Positions 9,077 through 18,179 of a DNA stretch of 64,000 bases are shown here, one piece after another. This DNA is from Paraburkholderia sp. Tr-20389. GTDB taxonomy: Bacteria; Pseudomonadota; Gammaproteobacteria; Burkholderiales; Burkholderiaceae. The notes beneath the pieces are model-generated. The model was given only the letters and a program-made list of their open reading frames with translations, had not been told where the DNA came from and searched no databases. The translations under genes and the position numbers were made by a program. Each line of letters opens with the position of its first letter. Within the stretch, counting starts at the first letter, position 1. The stretch is from positions 124,001-188,000 of the forward strand of contig NZ_JAAGPD010000005.1 of assembly GCF_017104565.1 (NCBI RefSeq), given 5' to 3'.

Positions 9077-10291
9077 TTATTTCCACAGCGCGCAGCGCGT
9101 TTCCTGTTTGGTCGTAAAGGCCTGTTCGCCCGGAATCGTGGCGGTGATCTTGTAGTAATCCCAAGGCTCTTTCGACTCGGCCGGCGTCTTCACCTGCATC
9201 AGGTACATGTCGTGGATCATGCTGCCGTCCTGACGGATGTAGCCCTTCGCGTAGAAGTCGTCGATCTTCTGCTTCTTCAGTTGCGCCATCACCTTGTCGG
9301 CATCCGTCGAGCCGACAGTCTGCACGGCCTTCAGATACGTCATCGTGGCCGAGTAGTCGGCGGCCTGCAGGCTCGACGGCATCTTCCTCATCTTGTCGAA
9401 GTAGCGCTGCGCCCACTTGCGCGTCGTGGCGTCCTTGTTCCAGTACCAGCTGTCCGTCAGCACGAGGTTTTGCGTCGTCTCGAGCCCGAGGCTGTGGATA
9501 TCGTTGATGAAGACGAGCAGCGCGGCGAGCTTCATCGTCTTCGTCACGCCGAATTCCTTCGCGGCCTTGATCGCGTTGATCGTGTCGCCGCCGGCATTAG
9601 CGAGGCCGAGAATCTGCGCCTTCGATGCTTGCGCCTGCAACAGGAACGACGAGAAGTCCGATGCCGACAGCGGATGACGTACTTCGCCCAGCACCTGACC
9701 GCCGTTCGCCTTGACGACGTCGGCCGTGTTCTTCTCCAGCGCCTTGCCGAACGCGTAGTCGGCCGTCAGGAAGTACCACGTCTTGCCGCCCTGCTTCGTC
9801 ACGGCCGAGCCCGTGCCTTTTGCGAGCGCCGTCGTGTCATACGCATAGTGGATCGTGTACGGCGTGCATTGCTCGTTCGTCAGCGTATCGGCACCCGCGC
9901 CGATGCTGATGTAGACCTTGTGCTTTTCGCCCGCGACCTGGTTCATCGACAGACCCGTTGCCGAGTTCGTGCCGCCCACCAGCATGTCCACGCCATCGCG
10001 GTCGAACCATTCACGCGCGCGCGACGCTGCGATATCGGCCTTGTTCTGGTGGTCCGCGTAGACGACCTGAATCGGCTTGCCGTTCACCTTGCCGCCGAAA
10101 TCGGCCACTGCCATGCGGATCGCTTCGAGACCGCCCTGCCCGTCGATGTCGGCGTAAAGACCCGACATGTCCGTGATGAAACCGATCTTCACTGCATCGT
10201 CGGCAGCTTGCGCGCTGCCCGCCGTGAATGCGACGCTTGCTGCGGCCGCAAAGCAAATGGATGCGAACCGCGCGAGTGTCTTCCTTTTCAT
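9077..10291 (-). CDS. ABC transporter substrate-binding protein (Peripla_BP_6 type)
   Basis: A 404-residue periplasmic receptor. Signal peptide residues 1-29 end SAQAADD; the mature protein starts VKIGFITDMSGLYADIDG, like the large group of Burkholderia binding proteins for amides, amino acids or aromatic acids. It is unlike the two binding proteins at 4.0-6.6 kb, so this operon probably carries a different substrate. The ribosome-binding site AAGGAGACAGTA before ATG is one of the GGAGACA sites discussed with the small RNA at 58.1 kb. Confidence 0.9.
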   Translation of the reverse strand: MKRKTLARFASICFAAAASVAFTAGSAQAADDAVKIGFITDMSGLYADIDGQGGLEAIRMAVADFGGKVNGKPIQVVYADHQNKADIAASRAREWFDRDGVDMLVGGTNSATGLSMNQVAGEKHKVYISIGAGADTLTNEQCTPYTIHYAYDTTALAKGTGSAVTKQGGKTWYFLTADYAFGKALEKNTADVVKANGGQVLGEVRHPLSASDFSSFLLQAQASKAQILGLANAGGDTINAIKAAKEFGVTKTMKLAALLVFINDIHSLGLETTQNLVLTDSWYWNKDATTRKWAQRYFDKMRKMPSSLQAADYSATMTYLKAVQTVGSTDADKVMAQLKKQKIDDFYAKGYIRQDGSMIHDMYLMQVKTPAESKEPWDYYKITATIPGEQAFTTKQETRCALWK

Positions 10292-10351
10292 TACTGTCTC
10301 CTTCGTTCTGCGTTGTGGTTGTCAGAGGCAATCAGGTCCGCACTCCCCGGC

Positions 10352-11107
10352 TCATACCCCGAGCAAATCGTGCAGCACCGGCATTTTGCTTTCGAGTTCT
10401 TTTGCGCCGAAGTGCTCGACGATGCGTCCATGCTCCATCACATAGAAACGATCGGCGAGCGGCGCGGCAAAGCGGAAGTTCTGTTCGACCATCACGATCG
10501 TGTAGCCGCGAGCCTTCAGCGTCACGATCATGCGCGCGAGCGCCTGCACGATCACAGGCGCGAGACCTTCGGAGATTTCATCGAGCAACAGCAGGTTCGC
10601 GCCCGTTCGCAGGATGCGCGCGACGGCGAGCATCTGTTGCTCGCCGCCCGATAGACGCGTGCCCTGGCTCATCCGCCGTTCCTGGAGATTGGGAAACATC
10701 TGGTAGATCTCGTCGATCGACATCATCAACGACTTGTCGCCGACGGGCGGCGGCAGCAGCAGATTCTCTTCGCACGACAGACTCGAAAAGATGCCCCGCT
10801 CTTCCGGGCAATAGCCGACACCGCAGTGTGCGATCCGATGCGTCGGCATCGAAATGGTCTCGCGTCCGCCGACGCGAATCGAGCCCGTGCGGCGCCCCGT
10901 CAGGCCCATGATCGCGCGCAGCGTCGTCGTGCGGCCCGCGCCGTTGCGCCCGAGCAGCGTAACGACTTCGCCGCGGCTCACGGTCAGATCGACGCCGTGC
11001 AGGATGTGCGATTCGCCGTACCACGCCTGCAATCCGGCGATCTCCAGCGCCGGCTCGCCGCTCACGACACTGACCGAGGCGTTTTCCTGTTCGCTCACTG
11101 TGCTCAT
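10352..11107 (-). CDS. livF: LivF-type ABC ATPase with a substituted Walker A
   Basis: A 251-residue ATPase. Walker A reads GRNGAGRTT at residues 53-61: residue 59 is Arg (codon CGC) where almost all ABC ATPases have Lys. Other motifs are intact: signature LSGGEQQ, Walker B LLLLDEISEGLAP and the following Gln/His region. It starts inside the end of livG (4-bp overlap). The N-terminal 20 residues are a Ser/Glu-rich extension. Activity may rest on the partner LivG, which has a normal Walker A. Confidence 0.9.
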   Translation of the reverse strand: MSTVSEQENASVSVVSGEPALEIAGLQAWYGESHILHGVDLTVSRGEVVTLLGRNGAGRTTTLRAIMGLTGRRTGSIRVGGRETISMPTHRIAHCGVGYCPEERGIFSSLSCEENLLLPPPVGDKSLMMSIDEIYQMFPNLQERRMSQGTRLSGGEQQMLAVARILRTGANLLLLDEISEGLAPVIVQALARMIVTLKARGYTIVMVEQNFRFAAPLADRFYVMEHGRIVEHFGAKELESKMPVLHDLLGV

Positions 11108-11895
11108 GCATGCGCTCCGGCAAGCGCTGCGTCCGCACTGCCCATATAGGCTTGCATGACGAGCGGGTTCTTCGAGACTTCCGCGTACGTGCCTTCGGCG
11201 AGCACCTCGCCGCGTTGCAGGACGGTAATCGTGTCGGAGATGCCGGCAATCACATTCATGTTGTGTTCGACCATCAGGATCGTGCGACCCGCCGATACTT
11301 TTTTGATCAGCGCGGTCACACGGTCGACGTCTTCATGACCCATGCCTTGCGTCGGTTCGTCGAGCAGCATGAGTTCGGGTTCCATGCCGAGCGTCGTCGC
11401 GATTTCGAGCGCGCGCTTGCGGCCATACGACAGCTCGACTGCGGGCACATCGGCGAAATCGGTCAGTCCGACCTGTGTGAGCAAATCGATTGCGCGGTCA
11501 TCGAGTTGGCGCAATGTGCGTTCGCTTCTCCAGAAATGAAACGCCGTGCCGAGCTGACGTTGCAGACCGATGCGAACGTTCTGCAATGCCGTCAGATGTG
11601 GGAATACAGCGGAAATCTGGAAAGAGCGGATGATGCCGCGACGCGCGATCTGCGCAGGACGCTCGCCCGTGATGTCGATGCCGTTAAAGACGATCTGACC
11701 CGCTGTGGGTACGAGAAATTTGGTGAGCAGATTGAAGCAGGTGGTCTTGCCCGCGCCGTTGGGGCCGATGAGCGCATGGATCGAACCGCGCTTCACGCGC
11801 AGGTTCACGCCATTGACTGCGGTAAAACCCTTGAACTCACGTGTGAGCCCGCGCGTCTCGAGTATCGTATCGCCGAGAATCATGTTCCCTTCCAT
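11104..11895 (-). CDS. livG: Branched-chain amino acid type ABC ATPase LivG
   Basis: A 263-residue ATPase with Walker A GPNGAGKTT near residue 43, family signature LSYGRKRALEIATTL and Walker B LMLLDEPTQGMGHED. It is the first gene of the second liv operon. A second in-frame ATG four codons in (11883) has a close GGAAGGG ahead of it and could be the true start. The upstream 230 bases contain a sigma54-like element, discussed under findings. Confidence 0.92.
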   Translation of the reverse strand: MEGNMILGDTILETRGLTREFKGFTAVNGVNLRVKRGSIHALIGPNGAGKTTCFNLLTKFLVPTAGQIVFNGIDITGERPAQIARRGIIRSFQISAVFPHLTALQNVRIGLQRQLGTAFHFWRSERTLRQLDDRAIDLLTQVGLTDFADVPAVELSYGRKRALEIATTLGMEPELMLLDEPTQGMGHEDVDRVTALIKKVSAGRTILMVEHNMNVIAGISDTITVLQRGEVLAEGTYAEVSKNPLVMQAYMGSADAALAGAHA

Positions 11896-12127
11896 GCGAA
11901 GTAAGGCGAAGCACTACCGCGTTTTATACCGCGCAGATTCGGCGCGACTGTTATTGGCGATGACACCCCCGTGCCAATCGTGGCGTGGTGCACCAATGAG
12001 GACGGTAATCCATGCCGCACCACGCAGCATGGCTGCCATTGTCGCGCCAATGATGCAGCGCAATCATTGGGATTTGCACTTAGTGTTTGATGCGACCTTC
12101 GCCGCGCAAAACGTTAAACGTTGCGTG

Positions 12128-13822
12128 TCATGCAACCGACATCGGCGACGCGACGCGTGTCTCGATCGAGAGACTGTCTGCACGCGCACGACGGTCGGCG
12201 CGAATCATGTCGCTCGCGCGCTCGGCAATCATCAGCGTCGGCGAGTTCGTGTTGCCTGACGTGATGGTCGGCATCACCGACGCATCCACGATGCGCAGAC
12301 CTTCGACGCCGATCACACGCAGGCGGCTATCAACGACGGCGCCAGGATCGTCTGCCGTGCCCATGCGGCACGTGCCGACAGGATGGAAGATGGTCGTGCC
12401 CACGTTTCCTGCTGCGAGCTGTAACTCTTCCTCGGTCTGAAACTGGATACCAGGCAATATTTCTTCGGGCCGGTAACGCTTCAATGCAGGCGCGGCAGCG
12501 ATACGGCGCGTAAGACGCAATGCGTTAGCGGCCACATGTCGGTCGTAGTCCGTCGACAGATAATTCGGCGCAATCAACGGCGCCACATGCGGATCACGCG
12601 ACCCGATATGCACACTGCCGCGTGAGGTGGGACGCAAATGACAGACCGACGCGGTGAATGCATTGAAGCGATGCAGCGGCTCGCCGAATTTGTCGAGTGA
12701 AAGCGGCTGCACGTGATACTCGAGATCGGGACGCGTCAGCGATCCATCGTTCGTATCCGACTTCGCGAACGCGCCCAGTTGCGACGGCGACATCGACATC
12801 GGTCCGCTCTGCATCAGCAGATACTGCAGACCGATCATCATCTTGCCCCACCAATGCGCCGACGCCGTGTTCAACGTGCGCACGCCGTGCACCTTATACG
12901 CCATCCGCAACTGCAAATGGTCCTGAAGATTCTCGCCGACACCGCGCAGATCGTTGACGACTTCAATGCCGAGATTCTGCAAGCGTGCGCCATTCCCGAT
13001 GCCCGACAGTTCGAGCAGTTGCGGCGAGTTCACCGCGCCCGAACTCATGATCACTTCGATACGCGCCTTCGCGATGTACTCGACACTGTCGCCGCGATAT
13101 TCGACACCCACGCAGCGCTTGCCTTCGAAGACGACGCGCTGCGTGTGCGCGCCCGTGATGACGGTGAGATTCGGTCGTTGCATCGCGGGCCGCAAGAATG
13201 CCTTCGATGCATTCCAGCGTATGCCGCGCTTCTGGTTCACGTCGAAGTAACCAACACCTGTGTTGTCGCCGCGATTGAAATCGTCGGTGGCGGGAATGCC
13301 GGTTTCCGTTGCGGCTTGCGCGAACGTCTCGAGGATCTTCCATTTGAGCCGCTGCTTTTCAACGCGCCATTGACCACCCGCACCATGAAATTCATTCGCA
13401 CCGCCGTGATGGTCTTCGCTGCGTTTGAAGACGGGCAGCACGGCGTCCCAGGCCCACGATGAATCGTTCGTCACGCGCGCCCATTCGTCGTAGTCTTCGC
13501 GCTGACCGCGCATATAGATCATGCCGTTGATCGACGAGCAGCCGCCCAGCACGCGGCCACGCGGATACGACAACGCGCGGCCATTCAAACCCGGTTCCGC
13601 CTGCGTTTTATAGAGCCAATCCGTGCGCGGATTGCCGATGCAATAGAGGTAGCCGACAGGCACGTGAATCCAGTGATAGTCGTCTTTGCCTCCGGCTTCG
13701 AGCAGCAGCACTGTGACATCGGGATCTTCCGTCAGGCGATTCGCCAGCACGCAACCCGCTGTGCCCGCGCCGATGATGATGTAGTCGAATTCGCCTTCGA
13801 GCTTTCTTGCTGTCGTGCTCAC
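12128..13822 (-). CDS. GMC family FAD oxidoreductase, probable 3-hydroxypropionate dehydrogenase
   Basis: A 564-residue flavoenzyme of the choline-dehydrogenase/GMC family. The FAD-binding motif GAGTAGCVLANRL lies near residues 18-30, the GMC block PRGRVLGGCSSINGM near residues 88-102, and the C-terminal active-site region (FHPVGTCRMG, then NTNSPTLMIAER) is present. The start is GTG with an AAGGAGACAACG ribosome-binding site. The neighbours mmsA and a divergent LysR match the 3-hydroxypropionate locus of Pseudomonas denitrificans, where the GMC enzyme makes malonate semialdehyde. Choline or another alcohol remains possible because the family is broad. Confidence 0.8.
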   Translation of the reverse strand: MSTTARKLEGEFDYIIIGAGTAGCVLANRLTEDPDVTVLLLEAGGKDDYHWIHVPVGYLYCIGNPRTDWLYKTQAEPGLNGRALSYPRGRVLGGCSSINGMIYMRGQREDYDEWARVTNDSSWAWDAVLPVFKRSEDHHGGANEFHGAGGQWRVEKQRLKWKILETFAQAATETGIPATDDFNRGDNTGVGYFDVNQKRGIRWNASKAFLRPAMQRPNLTVITGAHTQRVVFEGKRCVGVEYRGDSVEYIAKARIEVIMSSGAVNSPQLLELSGIGNGARLQNLGIEVVNDLRGVGENLQDHLQLRMAYKVHGVRTLNTASAHWWGKMMIGLQYLLMQSGPMSMSPSQLGAFAKSDTNDGSLTRPDLEYHVQPLSLDKFGEPLHRFNAFTASVCHLRPTSRGSVHIGSRDPHVAPLIAPNYLSTDYDRHVAANALRLTRRIAAAPALKRYRPEEILPGIQFQTEEELQLAAGNVGTTIFHPVGTCRMGTADDPGAVVDSRLRVIGVEGLRIVDASVMPTITSGNTNSPTLMIAERASDMIRADRRARADSLSIETRVASPMSVA

Positions 13823-13876
13823 CGTTGTCTCCTTCGCATGGGCATCGTTCTAGTGCTCTTGTTTGGCCCGCTATCG

Positions 13877-13908
13877 CGGCATTGCCTCTATCGAACGAGG
13901 CAATGCCG
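13877..13908. other. Intercistronic hairpin between mmsA and the GMC gene
   Basis: CGGCATTGCCTC and its exact complement are separated by 8 bases. No T-run follows on the minus strand, so it is more likely an mRNA-stabilising or processing structure, or a weak attenuator, than a full terminator. Confidence 0.5.
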
Positions 13909-13937
13909 TTGCTTGAATCACTACCTTCCAACCCGCG

Positions 13938-15455
13938 TTACTTCGCAACCGGCATCGTGAATTCGGCGCCCTTTGCAATGCTGTCCGGCCAACGCTGCAT
14001 CACGCTCTTGTAGCGCGTATAGAAGCGCACGCCTTCTTCGCCATAAGCATGGTGATCGCCGAACAGCGACTTCTTCCAGCCGCCAAACGAATGCCACGCC
14101 ATCGGCACAGGAATCGGCACGTTGATACCCACCATGCCGATCTGAATCTGCCGCGAGAACGCACGCGCGACGCCACCATCCGACGTGAACAGCGACACGC
14201 CATTCGCAAACTCGTTCTTGTTGATCAGTTCGACGGCAGAAGCGAAATCGGGCACACGCACGACGCACAGCACGGGACCGAAGATCTCTTCGCGATAGAT
14301 CTTCATGTCGGTCTTCACATCGTCGAACAACGAGCCGCCGAGGAAGAAACCTTTCTCATGACCGGTCACCTGATGACCGCGCCCATCGACGACGAGCTTC
14401 GCGCCTGCATCGACGCCCGCCTCGATATAGCCCGACACTTTCTCGCGATGCGCCGCTGTCACGAGCGGACCCATTTCCGCTTCGCCTTCCATGCCGTTCA
14501 TGATCTTCAGTGACTTCACACGGGGGGTGAGCCTGTCGATCAGTTCGTCGGCGATATGGCCGACGGCGACTGCAACGGAAATCGCCATGCAACGCTCGCC
14601 GGCCGAGCCATAGGCCGCGCCGATCAATGCATCGACGGCCTGATCGAGATCCGCATCCGGCATCACGACGAGATGATTCTTCGCACCGCCCAGCGCCTGC
14701 ACGCGCTTGCCGTGTTTCGTGCCTTCCGTGTAGATGTATTCGGCAATCGGCGTCGAGCCGACAAACGACAGCGCGCTCACGTCGGGATGTGCGAGCAGCG
14801 CATCGACTGCCACCTTGTCGCCATGCACGACGTTGAATACGCCCTCAGGCAAGCCCGCTTCCTTCAATAGCTCGGCAAGACGAATGGATGCCGACGGATC
14901 GCGCTCCGACGGCTTCAACACGAACGTGTTGCCGCATGCGATGGCGACGGGAAACATCCAGCACGGCACCATCATCGGGAAATTGAACGGCGTGATGCCC
15001 GCGACCACGCCAAGCGGCTGACGCAGATTCCAGTTGTCGATTCCGCCGCCGATCTGATCGGTGAAGTCCGTCTTCAACAGATTCGGAATGCCGCAGGCAA
15101 ATTCGACGATCTCGATGCCGCGCATTACTTCACCCTTCGCATCGGAGAACACCTTGCCGTGCTCGCGCGTAATCAGTTCGGCGAGTTCGTCGTGATGACG
15201 GTCCAGCAATTCCTTGAACTTGAACAGCACGCGCGCGCGTTTGATCGGCGCCGTTTCGCTCCATGCGGGAAACGCAGCGTTCGCTGCTGCAACGGCGGCA
15301 TCCACTTCGGCGACGCTCGCGAGCGGCACACGCGAGGTCACGTCGCCCGTCGCCGGATTGAACACGTCGCCGAAGCGCTGGCTCGTGCCCTCGACGGAAC
15401 GGCCGTTGATCACGTGTGTCAGCGCGCGCACTTTGCCTTGATCTGTCTCGCTCAT
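13938..15455 (-). CDS. mmsA: CoA-acylating methylmalonate-semialdehyde dehydrogenase
   Basis: A 505-residue NAD-dependent enzyme turning malonate or methylmalonate semialdehyde into acetyl- or propionyl-CoA. The catalytic Cys is C289 in [12 protein letters not shown]; the NAD motif and the family block [20 protein letters not shown] lie near residues 158-177. The ATG at 15455 has an ideal CAGGAGACACC ribosome-binding site; an in-frame start 18 codons upstream lacks one. It is followed by the GMC oxidoreductase and divergent from a LysR gene, so it likely completes 3-hydroxypropionate or beta-alanine breakdown rather than valine breakdown, since no other valine genes are near. Confidence 0.9.
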   Translation of the reverse strand: MSETDQGKVRALTHVINGRSVEGTSQRFGDVFNPATGDVTSRVPLASVAEVDAAVAAANAAFPAWSETAPIKRARVLFKFKELLDRHHDELAELITREHGKVFSDAKGEVMRGIEIVEFACGIPNLLKTDFTDQIGGGIDNWNLRQPLGVVAGITPFNFPMMVPCWMFPVAIACGNTFVLKPSERDPSASIRLAELLKEAGLPEGVFNVVHGDKVAVDALLAHPDVSALSFVGSTPIAEYIYTEGTKHGKRVQALGGAKNHLVVMPDADLDQAVDALIGAAYGSAGERCMAISVAVAVGHIADELIDRLTPRVKSLKIMNGMEGEAEMGPLVTAAHREKVSGYIEAGVDAGAKLVVDGRGHQVTGHEKGFFLGGSLFDDVKTDMKIYREEIFGPVLCVVRVPDFASAVELINKNEFANGVSLFTSDGGVARAFSRQIQIGMVGINVPIPVPMAWHSFGGWKKSLFGDHHAYGEEGVRFYTRYKSVMQRWPDSIAKGAEFTMPVAK

Positions 15456-15560
15456 GGTGTCTCCTGATGTAGGACTTGTGAGGGTCGATGCTGCAGCGCA
15501 ATGCGTCACGCCTTCGCATGATGTTCTTTAGGTTAATCGCGGGGTGCGCTGCAAATCCAA

Positions 15561-15573
15561 TGAGTAATGCTCA
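15561..15573. promoter_or_regulatory. Candidate LysR operator between mmsA and its regulator
   Basis: TGAGTAATGCTCA is a T-N11-A dyad (TGAG-N5-CTCA) centred in the 149-bp divergent gap, 33 bases from the LysR start. LysR-type proteins usually bind such dyads upstream of both genes. Confidence 0.55.
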
Positions 15574-15604
15574 AATGCGATATAAGGCGCGTTAATATCA
15601 GCGG

Positions 15605-16504
15605 ATGGATCTCACCCTGCTCCGCGCATTTGCAACGGTCGCACGCGAAGGCAATCTCACGCGCGCCGCGACGCAGTTGCATCTGACCCAGCCCGCCGTC
15701 AGTCTGCAGATCAAGAACCTGCAGACAGCCCTCGGCGTGACCCTCTTCACGCGCACATCGCACGGGCTCGCGCTGACGCGCGACGGCCAGGCGCTGTTGC
15801 CTCATGCCGAGCGCGCGCTGGCGGCCGCAAGCGATGTCGAACGCGCGGCGGCGACGCTGCGTCAGGAAGTGCGCGGACGTCTGCGCATCGGCACCATTCT
15901 CGATCCCGCTTTCCTGCGGCTAGGCGGCTTCCTGAGACAGCTCGTCGAAACGTGGCCGCATGTCGAAACGCAGCTCAGGCACGGCATGTCGGGCTGGGTG
16001 CGCGATCAGGTGCGTGCCGGCGAACTCGACGTCGGCTATTACATCGGTCAGCCCGATGACGACGACACGCGCGACGCGCCGATCTTTCACGCCGTCACGC
16101 TCACGCACTTTCAGTATCGCGTGCTGGCGCCGCCCGGCTGGAAGGACCGCATGAAAGGCGCGCGCGACTGGCGCGCGCTGGCTTCGTTTCCGTGGATCTG
16201 GACGCCGCCCGCGTCCGCGCACAACCGGCTGCTGACACGCCGTTTCGCCGACGCCGGGGTCAGGCCCATCAAGGTCGCGGAAGTCGATCAGGAACCGTCG
16301 ATGCTCGATCTCGTCAAATCCGGCATCGGGCTCACGCTCGCGCGCGATTCGATTGCACTCGCCGAAGCGCACGCGCATGCGCTGACGATCGTCGAAGACG
16401 TCACGGTGCCGACGGAACTCACTTTCATCACGCTCGCCGCGCATCGGGACGAGCCTGCGATCGCCGCGGCGTTGAAGCTGATCGAGTTGCAATGGTCGAC
16501 GTAA
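15605..16504 (+). CDS. LysR family transcriptional regulator
   Basis: A 299-residue LysR protein. The helix-turn-helix is at residues 1-60 (MDLTLLRAFATVAREGNLTR onward, with the AATQLHLTQPAVSLQIKNL recognition part), followed by a substrate-binding domain. It diverges from mmsA and probably activates the mmsA-GMC transcription unit in response to the substrate; in Pseudomonas denitrificans LysR proteins at such loci respond to 3-hydroxypropionate. Confidence 0.88.
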   Translation: MDLTLLRAFATVAREGNLTRAATQLHLTQPAVSLQIKNLQTALGVTLFTRTSHGLALTRDGQALLPHAERALAAASDVERAAATLRQEVRGRLRIGTILDPAFLRLGGFLRQLVETWPHVETQLRHGMSGWVRDQVRAGELDVGYYIGQPDDDDTRDAPIFHAVTLTHFQYRVLAPPGWKDRMKGARDWRALASFPWIWTPPASAHNRLLTRRFADAGVRPIKVAEVDQEPSMLDLVKSGIGLTLARDSIALAEAHAHALTIVEDVTVPTELTFITLAAHRDEPAIAAALKLIELQWST

Positions 16505-16754
16505 CTGACTTCGTGCGATATGAGCCGACCTCATGACGCTGCGGTTTCGGCACCCGTTTTTGGTCCCCTTCGCGCGCCGTGGACTTTAACCACATCGTCA
16601 CGGGCTTTTTGCTAGATTGACGCTTTGCCCGCTTTTCCCCGCTGTCTTCCGTATGCCCTTTGGCCCCTGACGAGCGGCTTGCGCATGCAGGCCATCGACG
16701 CCGGTCCCGTCGTCGTCAGAAGCCGTCCACGTTCTCTTTCGACAGGAGCTTCAC

Positions 16755-17285
16755 ATGGCACGCAACATCGAAATCAAAGCCCGCGCGCAGCAGTTCGAGC
16801 AGCTTCGCGAGCGCGCCGCCGCCCTTGCGCCTGACGCTCCGTTGATCTTCCGCCAGCAGGACTTTTTCTACGACGTACCGCGCGGGCGTTTGAAGCTGCG
16901 CCAGTTCGACGACGGCACGCCCGCCGAGCTGATCTTCTATCAGCGCGACGACCGCGACGGTCCCAAAGCCTCCTACTACACGCGCAGCCCGGTGACGAAC
17001 CCCGAAGCGATGCACTCGCTGCTCGCCACCGCACTCACGACGCGCGGCATCGTCACGAAGGAACGCCACGTGTATATCGTCGGGCGCACGCGGATTCACC
17101 TGGATCGTGTCGACGGTCTTGGCGATTTCGTCGAACTCGAAGTCGTGCTCGCGCAGGATGACGACGAAGAAGGCGGCGAAGCCGAAGCGCATGCCGTGTT
17201 TGCGAAACTCGGCGTGCCCGAGTCGGACCTCGTCGCCGTCGCGTATGTGGATATGCTGAATGAGGAACCGCTGAAGGCCGCCTGA
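16755..17285 (+). CDS. CYTH domain protein, class IV adenylate cyclase-like
   Basis: A 176-residue cytoplasmic protein starting MARNIEIKAR, close to the ExExK signature of CYTH proteins, although the first Glu of the motif is replaced (NIEIK). The later strands carry the expected charged residues, for example RGRLKLRQF, ELIFYQR and HLDRVDGLGDFVELEVV. CYTH proteins act on nucleotides or triphosphate compounds (CyaB adenylate cyclase, thiamine triphosphatase). Good ribosome-binding site: GACAGGAGCTTCAC before ATG. Its substrate is not known. Confidence 0.8.
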   Translation: MARNIEIKARAQQFEQLRERAAALAPDAPLIFRQQDFFYDVPRGRLKLRQFDDGTPAELIFYQRDDRDGPKASYYTRSPVTNPEAMHSLLATALTTRGIVTKERHVYIVGRTRIHLDRVDGLGDFVELEVVLAQDDDEEGGEAEAHAVFAKLGVPESDLVAVAYVDMLNEEPLKAA

Positions 17286-17304
17286 TTTATCTCACACCGC
17301 GCGG

Positions 17305-17796
17305 TCACTCAGTGGGCGCGCCCGGCGCCAGATGACCGAGCGGCAACGGCCCGTTGCGCTTGAACGTCGTCAGCACGATGTTCGAGCGCACGCTGTCGAC
17401 GCCCGGCACGCGCATCAATTTCTTCATCACGAACGACGACAGCGCGTTCAGATCCGGCGCGACGATGCGCAGCAGATAGTCGGCATCGCCCACCACCGCG
17501 TGACATTCCAGCACCTCCGGCAGCACGTCGATCTGCTGCTGAAACTGCTCGATGATCGAATCTCCGTGATGCTTCAGTTTCAGGCTTGTGAACGCCGTCA
17601 CGCCGAGCCCGAGCTTTTCTGGCCGCAGCACGACGCGATAGCCGTCGACCACCCCGATCGCCTCCAGCCGCTGCAGCCGGCGCCCGATCTGGGAGGGCGA
17701 CAGCGGCACCTGCTCGCCGAGCTGCTGATGCGTCGCGCGTCCGAAGCGCTGCAGGACGTCGAGCAGCGCGAGGTCGAAGTGATCGAGTTCCAACAT
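17305..17796 (-). CDS. Lrp/AsnC family transcriptional regulator
   Basis: A 163-residue regulator: an N-terminal winged helix-turn-helix (MLELDHFDLALLDVLQRFGR onward, with SPSQIGRRLQRLE as recognition helix) and a C-terminal RAM ligand-binding domain (VLECHAVVGDADYLLRIV). Start at 17796 chosen for the AGGAACACC ribosome-binding site and family match. It converges with the CYTH gene, 19 bases apart. No adjacent amino acid gene points to its target. Confidence 0.88.
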   Translation of the reverse strand: MLELDHFDLALLDVLQRFGRATHQQLGEQVPLSPSQIGRRLQRLEAIGVVDGYRVVLRPEKLGLGVTAFTSLKLKHHGDSIIEQFQQQIDVLPEVLECHAVVGDADYLLRIVAPDLNALSSFVMKKLMRVPGVDSVRSNIVLTTFKRNGPLPLGHLAPGAPTE

Positions 17797-18179
17797 GGTG
17801 TTCCTACACGAATACAGGGCAAACGTGCATCTTATTGCATGGGTTCGCCCTCCGTGCAAGGGCGTGCCTCCGGCCGCATACGCGCAATGAGACCTACGCA
17901 GGCAGGGACATCCAAGGGCCGGCTCGGCGCACTACATCCTTTACAAGCGGCATGTCGGCGTCTATAACCAAACAACCTATCAATACATTCAAGACGCATG
18001 TTTTCAGCTCGGTCGACAACCCAACTCGACCATGCTCCATTCGTCTCACGCCCAGTCCTCGCCGCAAGAACCATGATGCTTCAGCGAAGCCGGAACTTCG
18101 CGGTGAGCATGTCGGCCACTGCCTGATCGATTTGGTCGAAGCGGTCGTCATCAATTGCATAAAACATTGAGGGCGCGTC
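17797..18179. other. Intergenic region ahead of the TIR-PCD gene
   Basis: 383 bases with visibly lower G+C than the flanks. No complete gene was supported. On the minus strand 18081-18167 reads a 28-codon frame (MFYAIDDDRFDQIDQAV and on, ending AKFRLR) with GC-rich third positions, which may be the remaining end of a gene cut off by the inserted TIR gene. Confidence 0.4.
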
